Part shown: in pieces, positions 17,692-27,054 of the stretch
Layout of the letters: the number at the start of each line of letters is the position of its first letter
How positions within the stretch are numbered: the stretch's first letter is position 1
Assembly (NCBI GenBank): GCA_025454395.1
Contig: JALOOM010000030.1
Span: 1-64,000 of the forward strand
Direction of reading: 5' to 3'
From: Elainella sp. Prado103
GTDB taxonomy: Bacteria > Cyanobacteriota > Cyanobacteriia > Elainellales > Elainellaceae
DNA length: 64,000 bases
The notes under the pieces: model-generated
What the model was told of the DNA's origin: nothing
What the model saw: only the letters and a program-made list of their open reading frames with translations
The model's database searches: none
Program-made: the position numbers and the translations under genes

Positions 17692-18447
17692 CTATTCTTC
17701 ACAAGAATTTGGATCGCTATCGGAATCATCGAAAGCCACAATGACGACCGTAATATTGTCTCGCCCCCCGCGATCCTTCGCAGCATTCACTAAAGCCAAG
17801 GCAGCCCGATCGCAAGCCCGAATCGTTTTGAGATGAAAGGCAATTAGCTGGTCAGACAGTTCTTCTGTTAAGCCATCACTGCACAGCAAAAGGCGATCGT
17901 TCGGATGCAGATCAAACGGTTGCACATCCACCTGCCGCACATCTTCGCGCCCCAGACATTTGGATAAAATATGTCTCCAGGGATGACTGCGAGCCTGATC
18001 GGAGGTCAGTTCACCCAATTTCATGGCTCGCGCTACCCAGGTGTGATCTTCCGTAATTTGATGCAACTTGGCTCCGCGCAACCGATAAAGCCGCGAATCT
18101 CCAATGTGAGCACACCAGGGTTGATCGGCACGGAACATCACCGCGACGGCCGTTGTACCCATGTCAGCTCGTTCAGGATGCTTAGACTGGTCTTGTAAAA
18201 TTTCGTAATTCGCCTTCAAAAAGGCATTCTCTAGCAGCGATTCTGGTGATTCATCCGAATCCCAACGATCGTTGAGGTAGGTTTGAATGGCTTGAGTCGC
18301 GATCCGGCTGGCCTCTTGCCCACCTGCATGTCCACCCATCCCATCAGCAACTACAAAGAACCGGCCGACTGGATCAATGTAATAGTCATCTTGATTCACT
18401 GCACGCAGCAGTCCCGGATCCGTAAGACCCGTGAATAAACGTTTCAT
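17692..18447 (-). CDS. PP2C-family protein Ser/Thr phosphatase
   Basis: 251 residues, a stand-alone PPM/PP2C catalytic domain of normal bacterial length. Metal-binding aspartates are visible in NQDDYYI, VVADGMGGHAGG, GDSRLYRLRG, LLCSDGLTE and GGRDNITVVIV. It removes phosphate from Ser/Thr of proteins in the cytoplasm. It sits directly downstream of the ABC1-type kinase gene (41 bases) on the same strand, so the two may share a transcript; a functional link is inference. Confidence 0.92.
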   Translation of the reverse strand: MKRLFTGLTDPGLLRAVNQDDYYIDPVGRFFVVADGMGGHAGGQEASRIATQAIQTYLNDRWDSDESPESLLENAFLKANYEILQDQSKHPERADMGTTAVAVMFRADQPWCAHIGDSRLYRLRGAKLHQITEDHTWVARAMKLGELTSDQARSHPWRHILSKCLGREDVRQVDVQPFDLHPNDRLLLCSDGLTEELSDQLIAFHLKTIRACDRAALALVNAAKDRGGRDNITVVIVAFDDSDSDPNSCEE

Positions 18448-18488
18448 GGTGTGACCCTGGCATCGAAGAATCGCAAATTGGGATGATG

Positions 18489-20276
18489 TTAAAACATCCG
18501 ATCGGATCGATCAAGGCGAATCAGTAAGCGAATGAAAGCAACCGTTGGAATCACTGCTGCTATAGCCGCCAGTATAGCTAACCAGATGAGCTGATTCACC
18601 AGTAAAATCGTGGCGGATAGGGTGAATGCTCCAATTAAAAGGGTGTAATTCGTACCCATGTTGACATTGCCGATCCGTCTCAGGGCCCGATCGGTTTCGG
18701 TCGAGCGAACTCGCACCCGAATATCGCCCCTTTCCAACTTATCAAGCGTGTCTTCAATCCGGCGGGGCAACCCTAGGGCGGTTGTACTGACCTGGGCAGC
18801 TTGTCGTCCTAATTCACCGAGCAATCCTTCCGAAAACCCATTCCGGGAGCCATTTCCTTCTGTCATAAGCTGCATTGCAAACGGTTGTGCAACCTCCATA
18901 AAGTTAAACGCTGGATCGAGCCCTTTACCGACTCCTTCCAAAGTGGAAAAAGCTCGCATCACAAAGGTAAAGGTGGCTGGAAATCGAAAGGGCTGATCGT
19001 AAGCAATTTCATAGAGATCGTCACTAATTGCCGTAATCGATTGCTCTTCAAACGGCTTATCCATAAAGTGATCGAGCATATATTGAATCGATCGCCGCAC
19101 TGGCCCCATATCTTCAGCAGGTGCCAGGGCCCCCAAACTCACTAATGCATCAACAACCTGTTCAGAATCTTTCTGAGCAATTCCGAAAAACAGACCCATC
19201 AGCTTGTCCCGCGTGATTGGCTGCACTTGCCCCATCATGCCGAAATCATAGAAAATCAGGGCTCCATCTGAGCTGACAGCAATATTACCAGGATGCGGAT
19301 CGGCATGGAAAAATCCGTCATTGAGTAGTTGCTGTAAGTAGGCTTTGGCCCCCAAACGCGCTAACAGTTTGCGATCGAGCCCAGCCGCTTCCAAGGCTTC
19401 GTAGTGGCTGATTTTGATCCCCGGCAGATATTCTAAAGTTAAAGTTCGGTGAGAACTATAGCGCCAATAGACCCGAGGTACCTGTACCCAATCTTCTTGG
19501 CGGAAGTTGCGACGAAACGTATCAGCATTGCGGCCTTCATTGAGATACTCAATTTCTTCCCAGAGGATGCGACAACATTCCTCGTAGATCCCCATCCAGT
19601 CGCGCCCCCGCCCCCACTTGGGGTGATTTTGAAAATAGCGGGCTATGCCTTTGAGAATTTGTAGGTCGATCGTAAACAGCTTTTTGAGCCCAGGACGCTG
19701 CACCTTCACCACCACTTCTTCACCCGAATGCAGTTGGGCCCGATGCACTTGCCCTAAACTGGCGGCAGCGATCGGAATCGGATCAAAGTTGCGATACAGT
19801 TCCGGGACAGTTTTACCAAAATCAGCCGTAATAATTTTCTCGACCTGCTCATAGCCAAAGGCAGGCACCCGATCTTGCAGCTTCGACAGTTCTTCGACAT
19901 ATTCGATTGGAAACAAATCCGCTCGCGTCGAAAACAGTTGACCCACTTTAATGAAGGTAGGGCCGAGATCAAGACAGGTTTCGCGAATCCAGATAGCCAT
20001 CGATCGCCGCCGTTTTGCCTTGGCTTCATCGGTCATGCCGCCGGGATAGCTCCAAGCCTTGTGGTAAGCCCATTGGGCGGTCATCAACTTGAGCACGAAC
20101 GCCCAGATGTCAACATAACGCCGCTGACGTGAGTAGTTTTCACGGTTCCAGCGATAGGAGCGATCACCGTAAGAGCGGGACTGGCCATGATCCATAACGA
20201 TCGAGTCAGAAAGAGTCGAGGGCAAGGCAGGGAGTTCAGAACGAGCAGCAGGAGAACGATCGGAAGTTACAGACAC
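18489..20276 (-). CDS. ABC1/AarF/UbiB-family atypical kinase
   Basis: 595 residues from a GTG at 20276; an ATG at 20195 (MDHGQSRSYGDRS) is an alternative start. Family motifs: GPTFIKVGQLFSTR (the KxGQ motif), AAASLGQVHRA (Ala-rich nucleotide loop), VVKVQRPG, FHADPHPGN and YDFGMMGQ. Two C-terminal membrane helices are present (LLIGAFTLSATILLVNQLIWLAILAAIAAVIP). Members support quinone synthesis or lipid homeostasis; cyanobacteria and chloroplasts (ABC1K) have several, acting on plastoquinone and tocopherol pathways. Which paralogue this is cannot be told from sequence alone. Confidence 0.9.
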   Translation of the reverse strand: MSVTSDRSPAARSELPALPSTLSDSIVMDHGQSRSYGDRSYRWNRENYSRQRRYVDIWAFVLKLMTAQWAYHKAWSYPGGMTDEAKAKRRRSMAIWIRETCLDLGPTFIKVGQLFSTRADLFPIEYVEELSKLQDRVPAFGYEQVEKIITADFGKTVPELYRNFDPIPIAAASLGQVHRAQLHSGEEVVVKVQRPGLKKLFTIDLQILKGIARYFQNHPKWGRGRDWMGIYEECCRILWEEIEYLNEGRNADTFRRNFRQEDWVQVPRVYWRYSSHRTLTLEYLPGIKISHYEALEAAGLDRKLLARLGAKAYLQQLLNDGFFHADPHPGNIAVSSDGALIFYDFGMMGQVQPITRDKLMGLFFGIAQKDSEQVVDALVSLGALAPAEDMGPVRRSIQYMLDHFMDKPFEEQSITAISDDLYEIAYDQPFRFPATFTFVMRAFSTLEGVGKGLDPAFNFMEVAQPFAMQLMTEGNGSRNGFSEGLLGELGRQAAQVSTTALGLPRRIEDTLDKLERGDIRVRVRSTETDRALRRIGNVNMGTNYTLLIGAFTLSATILLVNQLIWLAILAAIAAVIPTVAFIRLLIRLDRSDRMF

Positions 20277-20333
20277 GGGCTGAAGGCGACTCTGCGCAGG
20301 AAACGGGACAAAAAATCTGAAGTTAGCGTACCC

Positions 20334-20660
20334 TTAGACCGATCGATTGCGATAACGCTGGAGTTCTGCCCGCAGTTGGGCAGTTTCGGCTCGCAGGTCA
20401 TCAATCATCGCTTGCAAATCCTCGGAGCCACCAGAGGCAGTGGATACAACGGTACCCGATCGACCTTGCATCGCAAGTTCTTCTTCTCGCTGTGCCCGCT
20501 CCATCACCACAGTTGTAAACTGCCGCAACCGCTCTCGTTGCTCCGCATCAAACTGACCGAGTTCACTGAGCCCATTTGTGACTAAATTTTCCACCTGTTC
20601 GCCGATCGCCTCAGCGAGTGCCCGACCGACAAAAAAGGCATGAACGAGAGGATTACTCAT
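20334..20660 (-). CDS. DUF6825-type small thylakoid-associated protein
   Basis: 108 residues from the ATG at 20660 (MSNPLVHAFFVGRALAE); the longer frame to 20696 has no better support. The protein has helical, Glu-rich segments, and its end (LQAMIDDLRAETAQLRAELQRY) is a coiled coil. This small protein is widely conserved in cyanobacteria and, I believe, falls in DUF6825; its function is unknown. It is the first gene before the ABC1 kinase on the same strand. Confidence 0.65.
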   Translation of the reverse strand: MSNPLVHAFFVGRALAEAIGEQVENLVTNGLSELGQFDAEQRERLRQFTTVVMERAQREEELAMQGRSGTVVSTASGGSEDLQAMIDDLRAETAQLRAELQRYRNRSV

Positions 20661-20696
20661 GCTTTTAATAAACAAATTTTTACAAGCTCCGCCCAA

Positions 20697-20896
20697 ATTA
20701 TAGCTTGCTTAGCTCAATCATGCGGATTGACCGGGATCGAGGGATCTATCTTCCGAGGCAGTCCCGCCTAGCCTTCGATACCGAACCTGAGATTTTGCCG
20801 GTTATGGTCAGACGCAGGATGGGTAGAGTAGAGTCAGAGAGTCTGGCGAAACAGGGTGGAACCTTCGTGCCTCTGAGGTTGGCTTCAGCGGCTTGA
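20697..20896. other. divergent intergenic region with several self-complementary segments
   Basis: A 200-base gap between divergent genes. On the plus strand CAGAC can pair with GTCTG across ~30 bases within about 20808-20855, and other G/C-rich segments could form hairpins just before the DUF58 start. It matches none of the classic RNA families I checked by eye (RNase P, tmRNA, SRP RNA, 6S, cobalamin or TPP riboswitches). Confidence 0.3.
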
Positions 20897-22090
20897 ATGC
20901 ATGTTATGAAATTCCTCAATCAGCTCAGAGATTGGCTAGAAACCCACTGGATATTTCCGGCTGCCAGCGGTTGGCTGATGGGGGGCTTGGCCCTCTTCTT
21001 TTTCGCGGCTGCAACCAACACCATGGCCGGCTGGCTCTACGTGATCAGCGGAGTCATGGTGGCAATCCTGGCATTAGGGAGTGTTTTACCCTGGTATACC
21101 TTACGAGGGCTCAAGCTACAGCAGTTGCCGATCGCACCTGTAACAGCCGGTGATCCCCTCCCGATCGAACTGGTGGTCGAAAACCTCACACCCCAGACCA
21201 AAACCTTAGTGCAATTGCAAACCCGTCTGCCTGCTCCCCTCCCCACAATTCGCACTGTAATCGAGCAAATTCCAGCGCACCATCAGGAAGCGTGGATGGC
21301 GATCGTGCCGACGATGCAACGCGGCATTTACCGCTGGCAATCCGTCGAACTACGAACGGCCGCTCCTCTAGGGCTGGTTTGGTGTCGGCGCAGTCAGCCC
21401 GTTCAGGCCAGAGCGATCGTCTATCCTCAAGTCCTTTCCCTCGCTCAATGCCCGATCGTGGATGAAATGGGGCAACAAGATCACCTCCATCTCAGCAGCC
21501 TGTACCGCAGCAAGCTGGCTACGGAAGGGCTATCGCGGGGGCTTCGTCCCTATCGCTGGGGAGATGCAACCCGGTTCATTCATTGGCGCAGTAGTGCTCG
21601 TTATGGTGAATTACGAGTCCGGGAATTGGAAACCTACCTGGGGGGACAAGAGCTAATCGTGGCCCTAGACGGCGCGGGTTGGCCAGTAGACTGGTTTGAA
21701 CAGGCAGTGATTGCGGCGGCATCCCTCTATTTTTATGCCCTACGCCGCCAAATGCGGGTCAGCCTCTGGACGGCGGCAACCGATCAGATTCAAGGCGAAC
21801 AGCGGATCCTCGAAACCCTGGCAGGCATTCAGCCGCAAACAACTTCAGTGACCATAAACCGACCGCAATCGGCAATCCTCTGGCTGACTTCATCCATACC
21901 CAGTTTGGCTGATTTGCCGACCGGCAGCCGTTGGTTACTCTGGAGTTCGCCAACCGAGCCGATCGATCAACCCATCGCCTCCATAGGGCTACAACTGTTT
22001 GCCGATCGATCGCTACCACTGCAACTACAACAACCTCCCACTCAAGTTCCTGCCACCAGCCCCCAACCCGGAGCACCCCTCCATGACTGA
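20897..22090 (+). CDS. DUF58 domain membrane protein
   Basis: 397 residues from the ATG at 20897 (a second in-frame ATG at 20906 is equally possible). Two N-terminal membrane helices span ~residues 20-65. A beta-rich region follows, then the DUF58 core: SRGLRPYRWGDATRFIHWRSSARYGELRVRE split over residues ~208-240. This motif (G-x-R-x-Y-x-x-G-D-x-x-x-x-I-H-W) is diagnostic. DUF58 proteins are von-Willebrand-like and often partner MoxR ATPases, but no moxR is seen here. Its end overlaps the next gene by eight bases, so the pair is translationally coupled. Confidence 0.88.
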   Translation: MHVMKFLNQLRDWLETHWIFPAASGWLMGGLALFFFAAATNTMAGWLYVISGVMVAILALGSVLPWYTLRGLKLQQLPIAPVTAGDPLPIELVVENLTPQTKTLVQLQTRLPAPLPTIRTVIEQIPAHHQEAWMAIVPTMQRGIYRWQSVELRTAAPLGLVWCRRSQPVQARAIVYPQVLSLAQCPIVDEMGQQDHLHLSSLYRSKLATEGLSRGLRPYRWGDATRFIHWRSSARYGELRVRELETYLGGQELIVALDGAGWPVDWFEQAVIAAASLYFYALRRQMRVSLWTAATDQIQGEQRILETLAGIQPQTTSVTINRPQSAILWLTSSIPSLADLPTGSRWLLWSSPTEPIDQPIASIGLQLFADRSLPLQLQQPPTQVPATSPQPGAPLHD

Positions 22091-22589
22091 ACATCCTCTA
22101 GAAGCAATGCCACCGGCATACTGGCAAGGCATTCAAGAATTCAATCAGCAGCAGTTCTATGCCTGTCATGACACCCTTGAAGCAATCTGGATGGAATCCC
22201 TAGAACCAGAAAAAACCTTCTATCAAGGGTTACTGCAAATTGCGGTCGCGCTTTACCACTTGGGCAATCACAACCTGCGAGGAGCAATTATTTTATTAGG
22301 AGAAGGCACAAATCGGCTGCGGCGCTATCCGGATGATTTCGGAGGGATCAACCTCGATCGCCTGCGACAAGAGGCTCGATCGCTGCAAAGTAGCTTACAG
22401 TCCCAATTCATCCAGGAACCCAAGTCGGAGGTTACCCATCCTACTGATCAGACGCACGATCAGCTCGCCTGGATTCTGCCCACCATCGAAGTATGGTCTG
22501 CTGAAGGATTGTCCGCTGAAGGATTGTCCGCTGAAGGATTGTCCGCTGAAGGATTGCCCGCAGCCGAGCAGCCGGAGCACCAGTCCTGA
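22083..22589 (+). CDS. DUF309 domain protein with repeat tail
   Basis: 168 residues from the ATG at 22083, which overlaps the DUF58 stop codon; a longer frame from 21999 is unlikely. DUF309 motif: FYACHDTLEAIWME ... FYQGLLQIAVALYHLGNHNLRGAIILL, a small helical protein with conserved His/Glu residues, probably metal-binding; function unknown. The C-terminus is a four-copy 15-base tandem repeat encoding (SAEGL)n, which is not part of the family and probably varies between strains. Confidence 0.85.
   Translation: MTEHPLEAMPPAYWQGIQEFNQQQFYACHDTLEAIWMESLEPEKTFYQGLLQIAVALYHLGNHNLRGAIILLGEGTNRLRRYPDDFGGINLDRLRQEARSLQSSLQSQFIQEPKSEVTHPTDQTHDQLAWILPTIEVWSAEGLSAEGLSAEGLSAEGLPAAEQPEHQS
22500..22559. 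repeat. 15-bp tandem repeat at the 3' end of the DUF309 gene
   Basis: Four in-frame copies of GCTGAAGGATTGTCC (the last with GCCC), encoding Ala-Glu-Gly-Leu-Ser/Pro repeats. Confidence 0.92.
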
Positions 22590-22923
22590 ACGGAGGCAAC
22601 CTCTCTACCAGGCTAAATGGACAGGTTCATCTACTCTATGGCAGGATAGAAGCTTAAATTTAGCGAATCAAATTCTAGCCTCAGACCTGTCTAGCCTCAG
22701 ACCTGTCTAGCCTCAGACCTGTATTCATTGTTCGATTCCTGGGTTTTCGATTCCTAGATTAACGGGCTGAGCAGTTCAAGTCGCTGTCTCTGGGTCAGAT
22801 GAATTCCTTCCACAGAAGGGGCAAATCAGTTCCCATCCCTCGCCTGAGCCCTAACCTGAGCCCTGACCTGAAACCCTGTTTTGAATCGTATCGTTTCAAC
22901 ACCTTTTTATTTCCACAATCCTT
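22590..22923. other. intergenic region with a 16-bp tandem repeat
   Basis: A 334-base gap. Three perfect copies of CTAGCCTCAGACCTGT stand at 22675-22722. A looser repeat (GAGCCCTAACCTGAGCCCTGACCTGA, written here as two 13-base halves: GAGCCCTAACCT and GAGCCCTGACCT) stands at about 22846-22872. It must hold the promoter of the LptA-like gene; no RNA gene is recognised. Confidence 0.6.
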
Positions 22924-23433
22924 ATGGTGTCTGGATCCCAATTTCTCTCTACTTGCTGCCGCCGCCTGAGCCCGATCGTGGTCACCGCAGTACTGGCCAG
23001 TCTAGCTAGTCCAACCGCCTCGAACTCTGCCTTGGCTCAAACCGCTGGTGCCGGGCAGTCTCTCACCCTGCGGGCAGATGTGCAAGAAGCCAACGCCATT
23101 ACGGGTGTAATCACTGCTCGCGGGAATGTGCAGATTAACTATCCAGCCCGGCAAATTCAAGCGACTTCTGTACAGGCGCAATATTACAGCCGAGAAAAGC
23201 GGATCGTCCTACAGGGCGATGTCTATGTGTTACAAGCGGGCAACAGTCTGCGGGGAGAAACGGTCACCTATTTGATCGATGAGGGGCGATTTGTGGCCTT
23301 GCCCAACGGGGGGCAGCAGGTGGAATCCATCTATCTAGTGCAGGATAATCCTCCCCCTTCAGGAACTACCCCCCCTGGAGAACCGCCTTTCAATCCCAAA
23401 CCAGAATTTAAAGCACCCCTTAGCGCTCCCTAG
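22924..23433 (+). CDS. LptA/OstA-like LPS-transport periplasmic protein
   Basis: 169 residues. A signal peptide (hydrophobic to ASPTASNSALAQ) precedes a single OstA/LptA beta-jellyroll: LTLRADVQEANAITGVITARGNVQIN, then IQATSVQAQYY and RIVLQGDVYVLQAGNSLRGE. A disordered Pro-rich tail follows. LptA forms the periplasmic bridge carrying lipopolysaccharide from the inner to the outer membrane. It stands 125 bases before lptB and 950 bases before the LptF/G-like gene, giving a local LPS-export set. Confidence 0.82.
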   Translation: MVSGSQFLSTCCRRLSPIVVTAVLASLASPTASNSALAQTAGAGQSLTLRADVQEANAITGVITARGNVQINYPARQIQATSVQAQYYSREKRIVLQGDVYVLQAGNSLRGETVTYLIDEGRFVALPNGGQQVESIYLVQDNPPPSGTTPPGEPPFNPKPEFKAPLSAP

Positions 23434-23558
23434 AGTCTCTTCAGCAGCCGTGTCAGCAGAAATCAACAGGTAGAAGTCAGCAGAAGGAGGCTGCTAGGGG
23501 AGGCGGCCTTTGATACAATCAAGACCATTCTTGCCTGCCACAAGCCCGGAGTAAGTCC

Positions 23559-24287
23559 TTGAAGATTGTGCTGGAAAATGTGCATAAGTCTTACGGAAAG
23601 CGCGTTGTGGTCAATCGCGTTCATTTGTCGATCGCCACAGGTGAGATTGTCGGGTTATTGGGCCCCAACGGAGCGGGAAAAACTACTACGTTTTATATCG
23701 CCACTGGGCTAGAGAAACCCGATCAGGGGCGAATTTGGCTCAACGATCGGGATATTACCGCCCTACCCATGTATGAGCGAGCCCGCTTAGGAGTTGGTTA
23801 TTTGGCTCAAGAACCCAGCATTTTCCGCAACTTGAGTGTGCGTGACAATATTCGCTTGGTTTTGCAACAGACCCAAGTCCCAACCAACTTACAATCAGAG
23901 CGATTAAGGCTGCTACTGAAAGAATTTCGGCTGGAGAAAGTCGCGAACACCCTCGGGATCCGGGTTTCGGGTGGAGAACGCCGTCGCACTGAAATTGCCC
24001 GGGCGCTGGCTGCCGGACTCACGGGCCCGGAGTTTTTGTTTCTAGATGAACCATTTGCGGGAATCGACCCGATCGCAGTTGCAGAAATTCAGCACATTAT
24101 TGGGGGGCTGCGGGAGCGGCAAATGGGCATCCTGATCACCGATCACAACGTCCGAGAAACCCTCGCTATTACCGATCGAGCCTACATCATGCGAGACGGC
24201 CAGATTTTAGCGTCTGGCAGCGCCGAAGAACTCTATGCCAACCCACTGGTGCGGCAATACTACCTAGGAGATAGTTTTCAGATTTAG
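23559..24287 (+). CDS. lptB: LPS export ABC transporter ATP-binding protein LptB
   Basis: 242 residues from a TTG start at 23559 (no ATG is available near the conserved start KIVLENVHKSYGKR). Walker A GPNGAGKTTT, Q-loop, signature VSGGERRRTEIARAL, Walker B FLFLDEPFAGIDP, and the H-loop DHNV are all present. The GGERRR signature and the DITALPMYERARLGVGYLAQEPSIF stretch (split here for reading) are typical of LptB. It powers LPS extraction together with LptF/LptG, encoded just downstream. Confidence 0.93.
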   Translation: MKIVLENVHKSYGKRVVVNRVHLSIATGEIVGLLGPNGAGKTTTFYIATGLEKPDQGRIWLNDRDITALPMYERARLGVGYLAQEPSIFRNLSVRDNIRLVLQQTQVPTNLQSERLRLLLKEFRLEKVANTLGIRVSGGERRRTEIARALAAGLTGPEFLFLDEPFAGIDPIAVAEIQHIIGGLRERQMGILITDHNVRETLAITDRAYIMRDGQILASGSAEELYANPLVRQYYLGDSFQI

Positions 24288-24382
24288 CCAGCCTCGCTCT
24301 TCCCACCGGATGCCACTTCAGCAAGATTTCACTGCATCTATGAATCTATTACTGTATTTCTCCTGACTCTGACTTGATACTT

Positions 24383-25567
24383 ATGGCAATTGGCTTTCCA
24401 AAATCACCTCGCCTCTCAATGCCGAACTGGAAGGGAATTCCGCAGTTGCCGGTGATGGATCGCTATATTGCTAGTGAGTTAATTCCGCCTTTTCTGTTTG
24501 GAGTCGGAGCGTTTTCTTCACTGGGGGTATCGATCGATGCCCTGTTTGAACTGATTCGACGGGTGACAGAATCGGGGCTGCCCATTTCGATCGCCATCCA
24601 AGTTCTACTGTTAAACCTACCTGAGTTCATCGCCTACTCCTTTCCGATGTCGATTCTGCTGGCGAATTTGATGACCTATAGTCGGCTGGCCAGTGATAGT
24701 GAATTGGTGGCGCTGAAAGCTTGTGGAGTCAGCATCTATCGCATGGTGGTGCCTGCTTTACTGGTTTCCCTCCTCGTGACTGCCCTCACATTTGCCTTTA
24801 ACGAGCTGATTGTACCTTCCGCCAATTATCAGGCCACCCAAACGCTGGCAGCCGCCCTGAATGATGAAGATCCATCCTTCCAGGAACGCAACATCCTTTA
24901 TCAAGAATTTAGAGCAGTCAAGCAGCCAAACGGCAAAAAAGAAGATGCCCTTTCCCGCATGTTTTACGCCAAAGAGTTTGATGGCAACCAGATGCGGGGG
25001 CTGACGATTCTGGATTTTTCCCAGGACGGCTTAGACCAGATTGTCAGTGCTAAAGCCGCCGAGTGGAATCCGCAAGAAAAAGCCTGGGATTTTTATGATG
25101 GAACCATTTATGTTGTTTCGGCCGATGGTTCGTTCCGCAACATCATCAAATTTGCCAATCAGCAGTTGAAACTGCCTCGTGGTCCTTTGGACTTGGCTTC
25201 CCAGCCCCGGGATTATAACGAAATGAATATTGCCCAGTCCTATGAATATCTCGCTCTACTGGAACAAAGCGGGGACGAAGACAAAATTCGTAAGCTGAAA
25301 GTACGCATCCAGCAAAAATATGCGCTTCCTTTCATTTGTGTCGCTTTTGGTTTAGTCGGAGCCACGCTAGGAGCTAGGCTGAATCGCGGCGGGCGATCGA
25401 CCAGCTTTGCCATTAGCCTGGTGATTATCTTCAGTTACTATCTGCTCGCGGTCATTTGTGGTTCGATCGCCCAACTCGGCATCATTCCGCCCGTTTTAGG
25501 AGCATGGTTACCCAATCTGTTTGGTCTAGCCGCCGCCGCCTGGCTCTTGATCCGGTCTTCCCGCTAG
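24383..25567 (+). CDS. LptF/LptG family (YjgP/YjgQ) LPS export permease
   Basis: 394 residues from the ATG at 24383 (a TTG at 24374 is the longer alternative). It begins with MDRYIASELIPPFLFGVGAF, the family's usual start. It has three membrane helices, a periplasmic beta-jellyroll (~residues 150-295), and three C-terminal helices. The domain order fits LptF/LptG, the permease pair of the LptB2FG extractor. Only one permease gene is present here; cyanobacteria often carry a single YjgP/YjgQ gene, so it may work as a homodimer (inference). Confidence 0.88.
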   Translation: MAIGFPKSPRLSMPNWKGIPQLPVMDRYIASELIPPFLFGVGAFSSLGVSIDALFELIRRVTESGLPISIAIQVLLLNLPEFIAYSFPMSILLANLMTYSRLASDSELVALKACGVSIYRMVVPALLVSLLVTALTFAFNELIVPSANYQATQTLAAALNDEDPSFQERNILYQEFRAVKQPNGKKEDALSRMFYAKEFDGNQMRGLTILDFSQDGLDQIVSAKAAEWNPQEKAWDFYDGTIYVVSADGSFRNIIKFANQQLKLPRGPLDLASQPRDYNEMNIAQSYEYLALLEQSGDEDKIRKLKVRIQQKYALPFICVAFGLVGATLGARLNRGGRSTSFAISLVIIFSYYLLAVICGSIAQLGIIPPVLGAWLPNLFGLAAAAWLLIRSSR

Positions 25568-25720
25568 TAACCCCAGGATAATTTCAGGACAATTCTAGGG
25601 CCATTCCTCCGATCCAGTTAATCAAGCTGGCAACCCTGCCATAAATCAGCATTTTCCACCCTTCACCTGCTGGGGATGCCAGTCTAAAATGGAGGCATTC
25701 AGCGCTTTCCGGAAGGCATC

Positions 25721-26854
25721 ATGGCGGATCGACAATCGTCGGCAGCAGCCCGAATTTTTAAAGCCAAGCTCCAACTCTTGAAACGCCCTATGGTATGGGG
25801 TGCGGGGCTAGTATTATTCTTACCGCTCCTCTTTTTGGCTGATTACTGGCTGCATCCAGAGCGATTTTTGAGCCGCCCGCTTAGCGCTAATCCTCCCGTC
25901 AATCCTGAACTAGAGGAAACCGCAACCGCAACGATCGGTGACCCGGATAGTGGCGAAGTGACCGATCCCAGTAGCCTGCTGGAAACCCCTAACCCAACCT
26001 TGGAACCAGAACCCGATAGCTTCTTGCTACAAACCGACTTACTCGATTCGCTGCTGGCGGTTCCCATTCTCGACAAAAATGCCAATCGATCGGCTCAAGC
26101 CAAATCTGAAGCGCAAGTGATAACTGGACAAGAAGTGACCGTAGATGCAGCAGTACCAGCACCCTCCAGTTTATTCTCCTCACCCTCCCTATTCTCATTA
26201 ACTCAACCCAGTGCCAGTGCCAGTCCACTACCAGGATCACCAGGCTCAGCGCTGAGTTCTTCAGCGACTCCTGCTTCTCAGCCCACTCGCTCAACCAATC
26301 CCTTGCAATCTGCCTTGGATCGATCTCGTCAAGGCCAAACTGCGGAACCCTCTTCATCGACTGCTACCCCGCCGACTGTCAATCCCACAGATTCCAATTT
26401 TACGGCAGCCAATTCTACCGATGCAAATTTGGCCAACCCCAACGCATCAAACGCTTCAGCCATTCCCAATTTATATGGGCAAGCCACTCCCCAGTCTGGC
26501 AATCCGCCTCAGAGCTTCACCGATCCCAGGCTCGGTTCATCGCGGCTGAACTATCCACTCTATGTACCCCGAACCTCCCCCAATCCTGGCACAACAGGCT
26601 ACACCCTGCCGCCAGCCCTGCGTTCACCCACCAATTCTGCTAACCCAGCCTTCACTCAGATCGCACCTGCCATTCAACCCCAGCCCTTACCAGGCTATCG
26701 CTCACCGACAACGAACTCGATCCAACCAAGCTATCCCTTGCCAGCCTACACCCTGCCTTCACCTCAGGTACAAGCCTCACCGTTTTCAGTTCCACGCATG
26801 CCTCCCGGTCAACATATTGGTGGAGGCGAAATCAATACGTTTTCAAATCCCTGA
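25721..26854 (+). CDS. hypothetical membrane-anchored Pro/Ser/Thr-rich protein
   Basis: 377 residues. A basic N-terminus and one membrane helix (~residues 26-44, WGAGLVLFLPLLFLADYW) are followed by ~330 residues of low-complexity Ser/Thr/Pro/Asn sequence with no globular domain visible. The long, open, repetitive reading frame with a normal start suggests a genuine, rapidly evolving periplasmic linker or wall-spanning protein. Function unknown. Confidence 0.55.
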   Translation: MADRQSSAAARIFKAKLQLLKRPMVWGAGLVLFLPLLFLADYWLHPERFLSRPLSANPPVNPELEETATATIGDPDSGEVTDPSSLLETPNPTLEPEPDSFLLQTDLLDSLLAVPILDKNANRSAQAKSEAQVITGQEVTVDAAVPAPSSLFSSPSLFSLTQPSASASPLPGSPGSALSSSATPASQPTRSTNPLQSALDRSRQGQTAEPSSSTATPPTVNPTDSNFTAANSTDANLANPNASNASAIPNLYGQATPQSGNPPQSFTDPRLGSSRLNYPLYVPRTSPNPGTTGYTLPPALRSPTNSANPAFTQIAPAIQPQPLPGYRSPTTNSIQPSYPLPAYTLPSPQVQASPFSVPRMPPGQHIGGGEINTFSNP

Positions 26855-27054
26855 ACCTGTTGATATCGCAATAGGCTAGCCAGCAAAATCGATCGAGAGA
26901 TCGACAGAGTAAAGTCTCTGACCCGAACACTCGATCGTGCCACTCTTGGCTGAATTGCGCCTTCTACAGCAACTGAAGCAGGAACCGAGGGCCTTCCTCC
27001 TGCCGCCCAGCAGGAACCAGAAGCCACCTCGGAATGACCTGGAATCCCAGAAAT

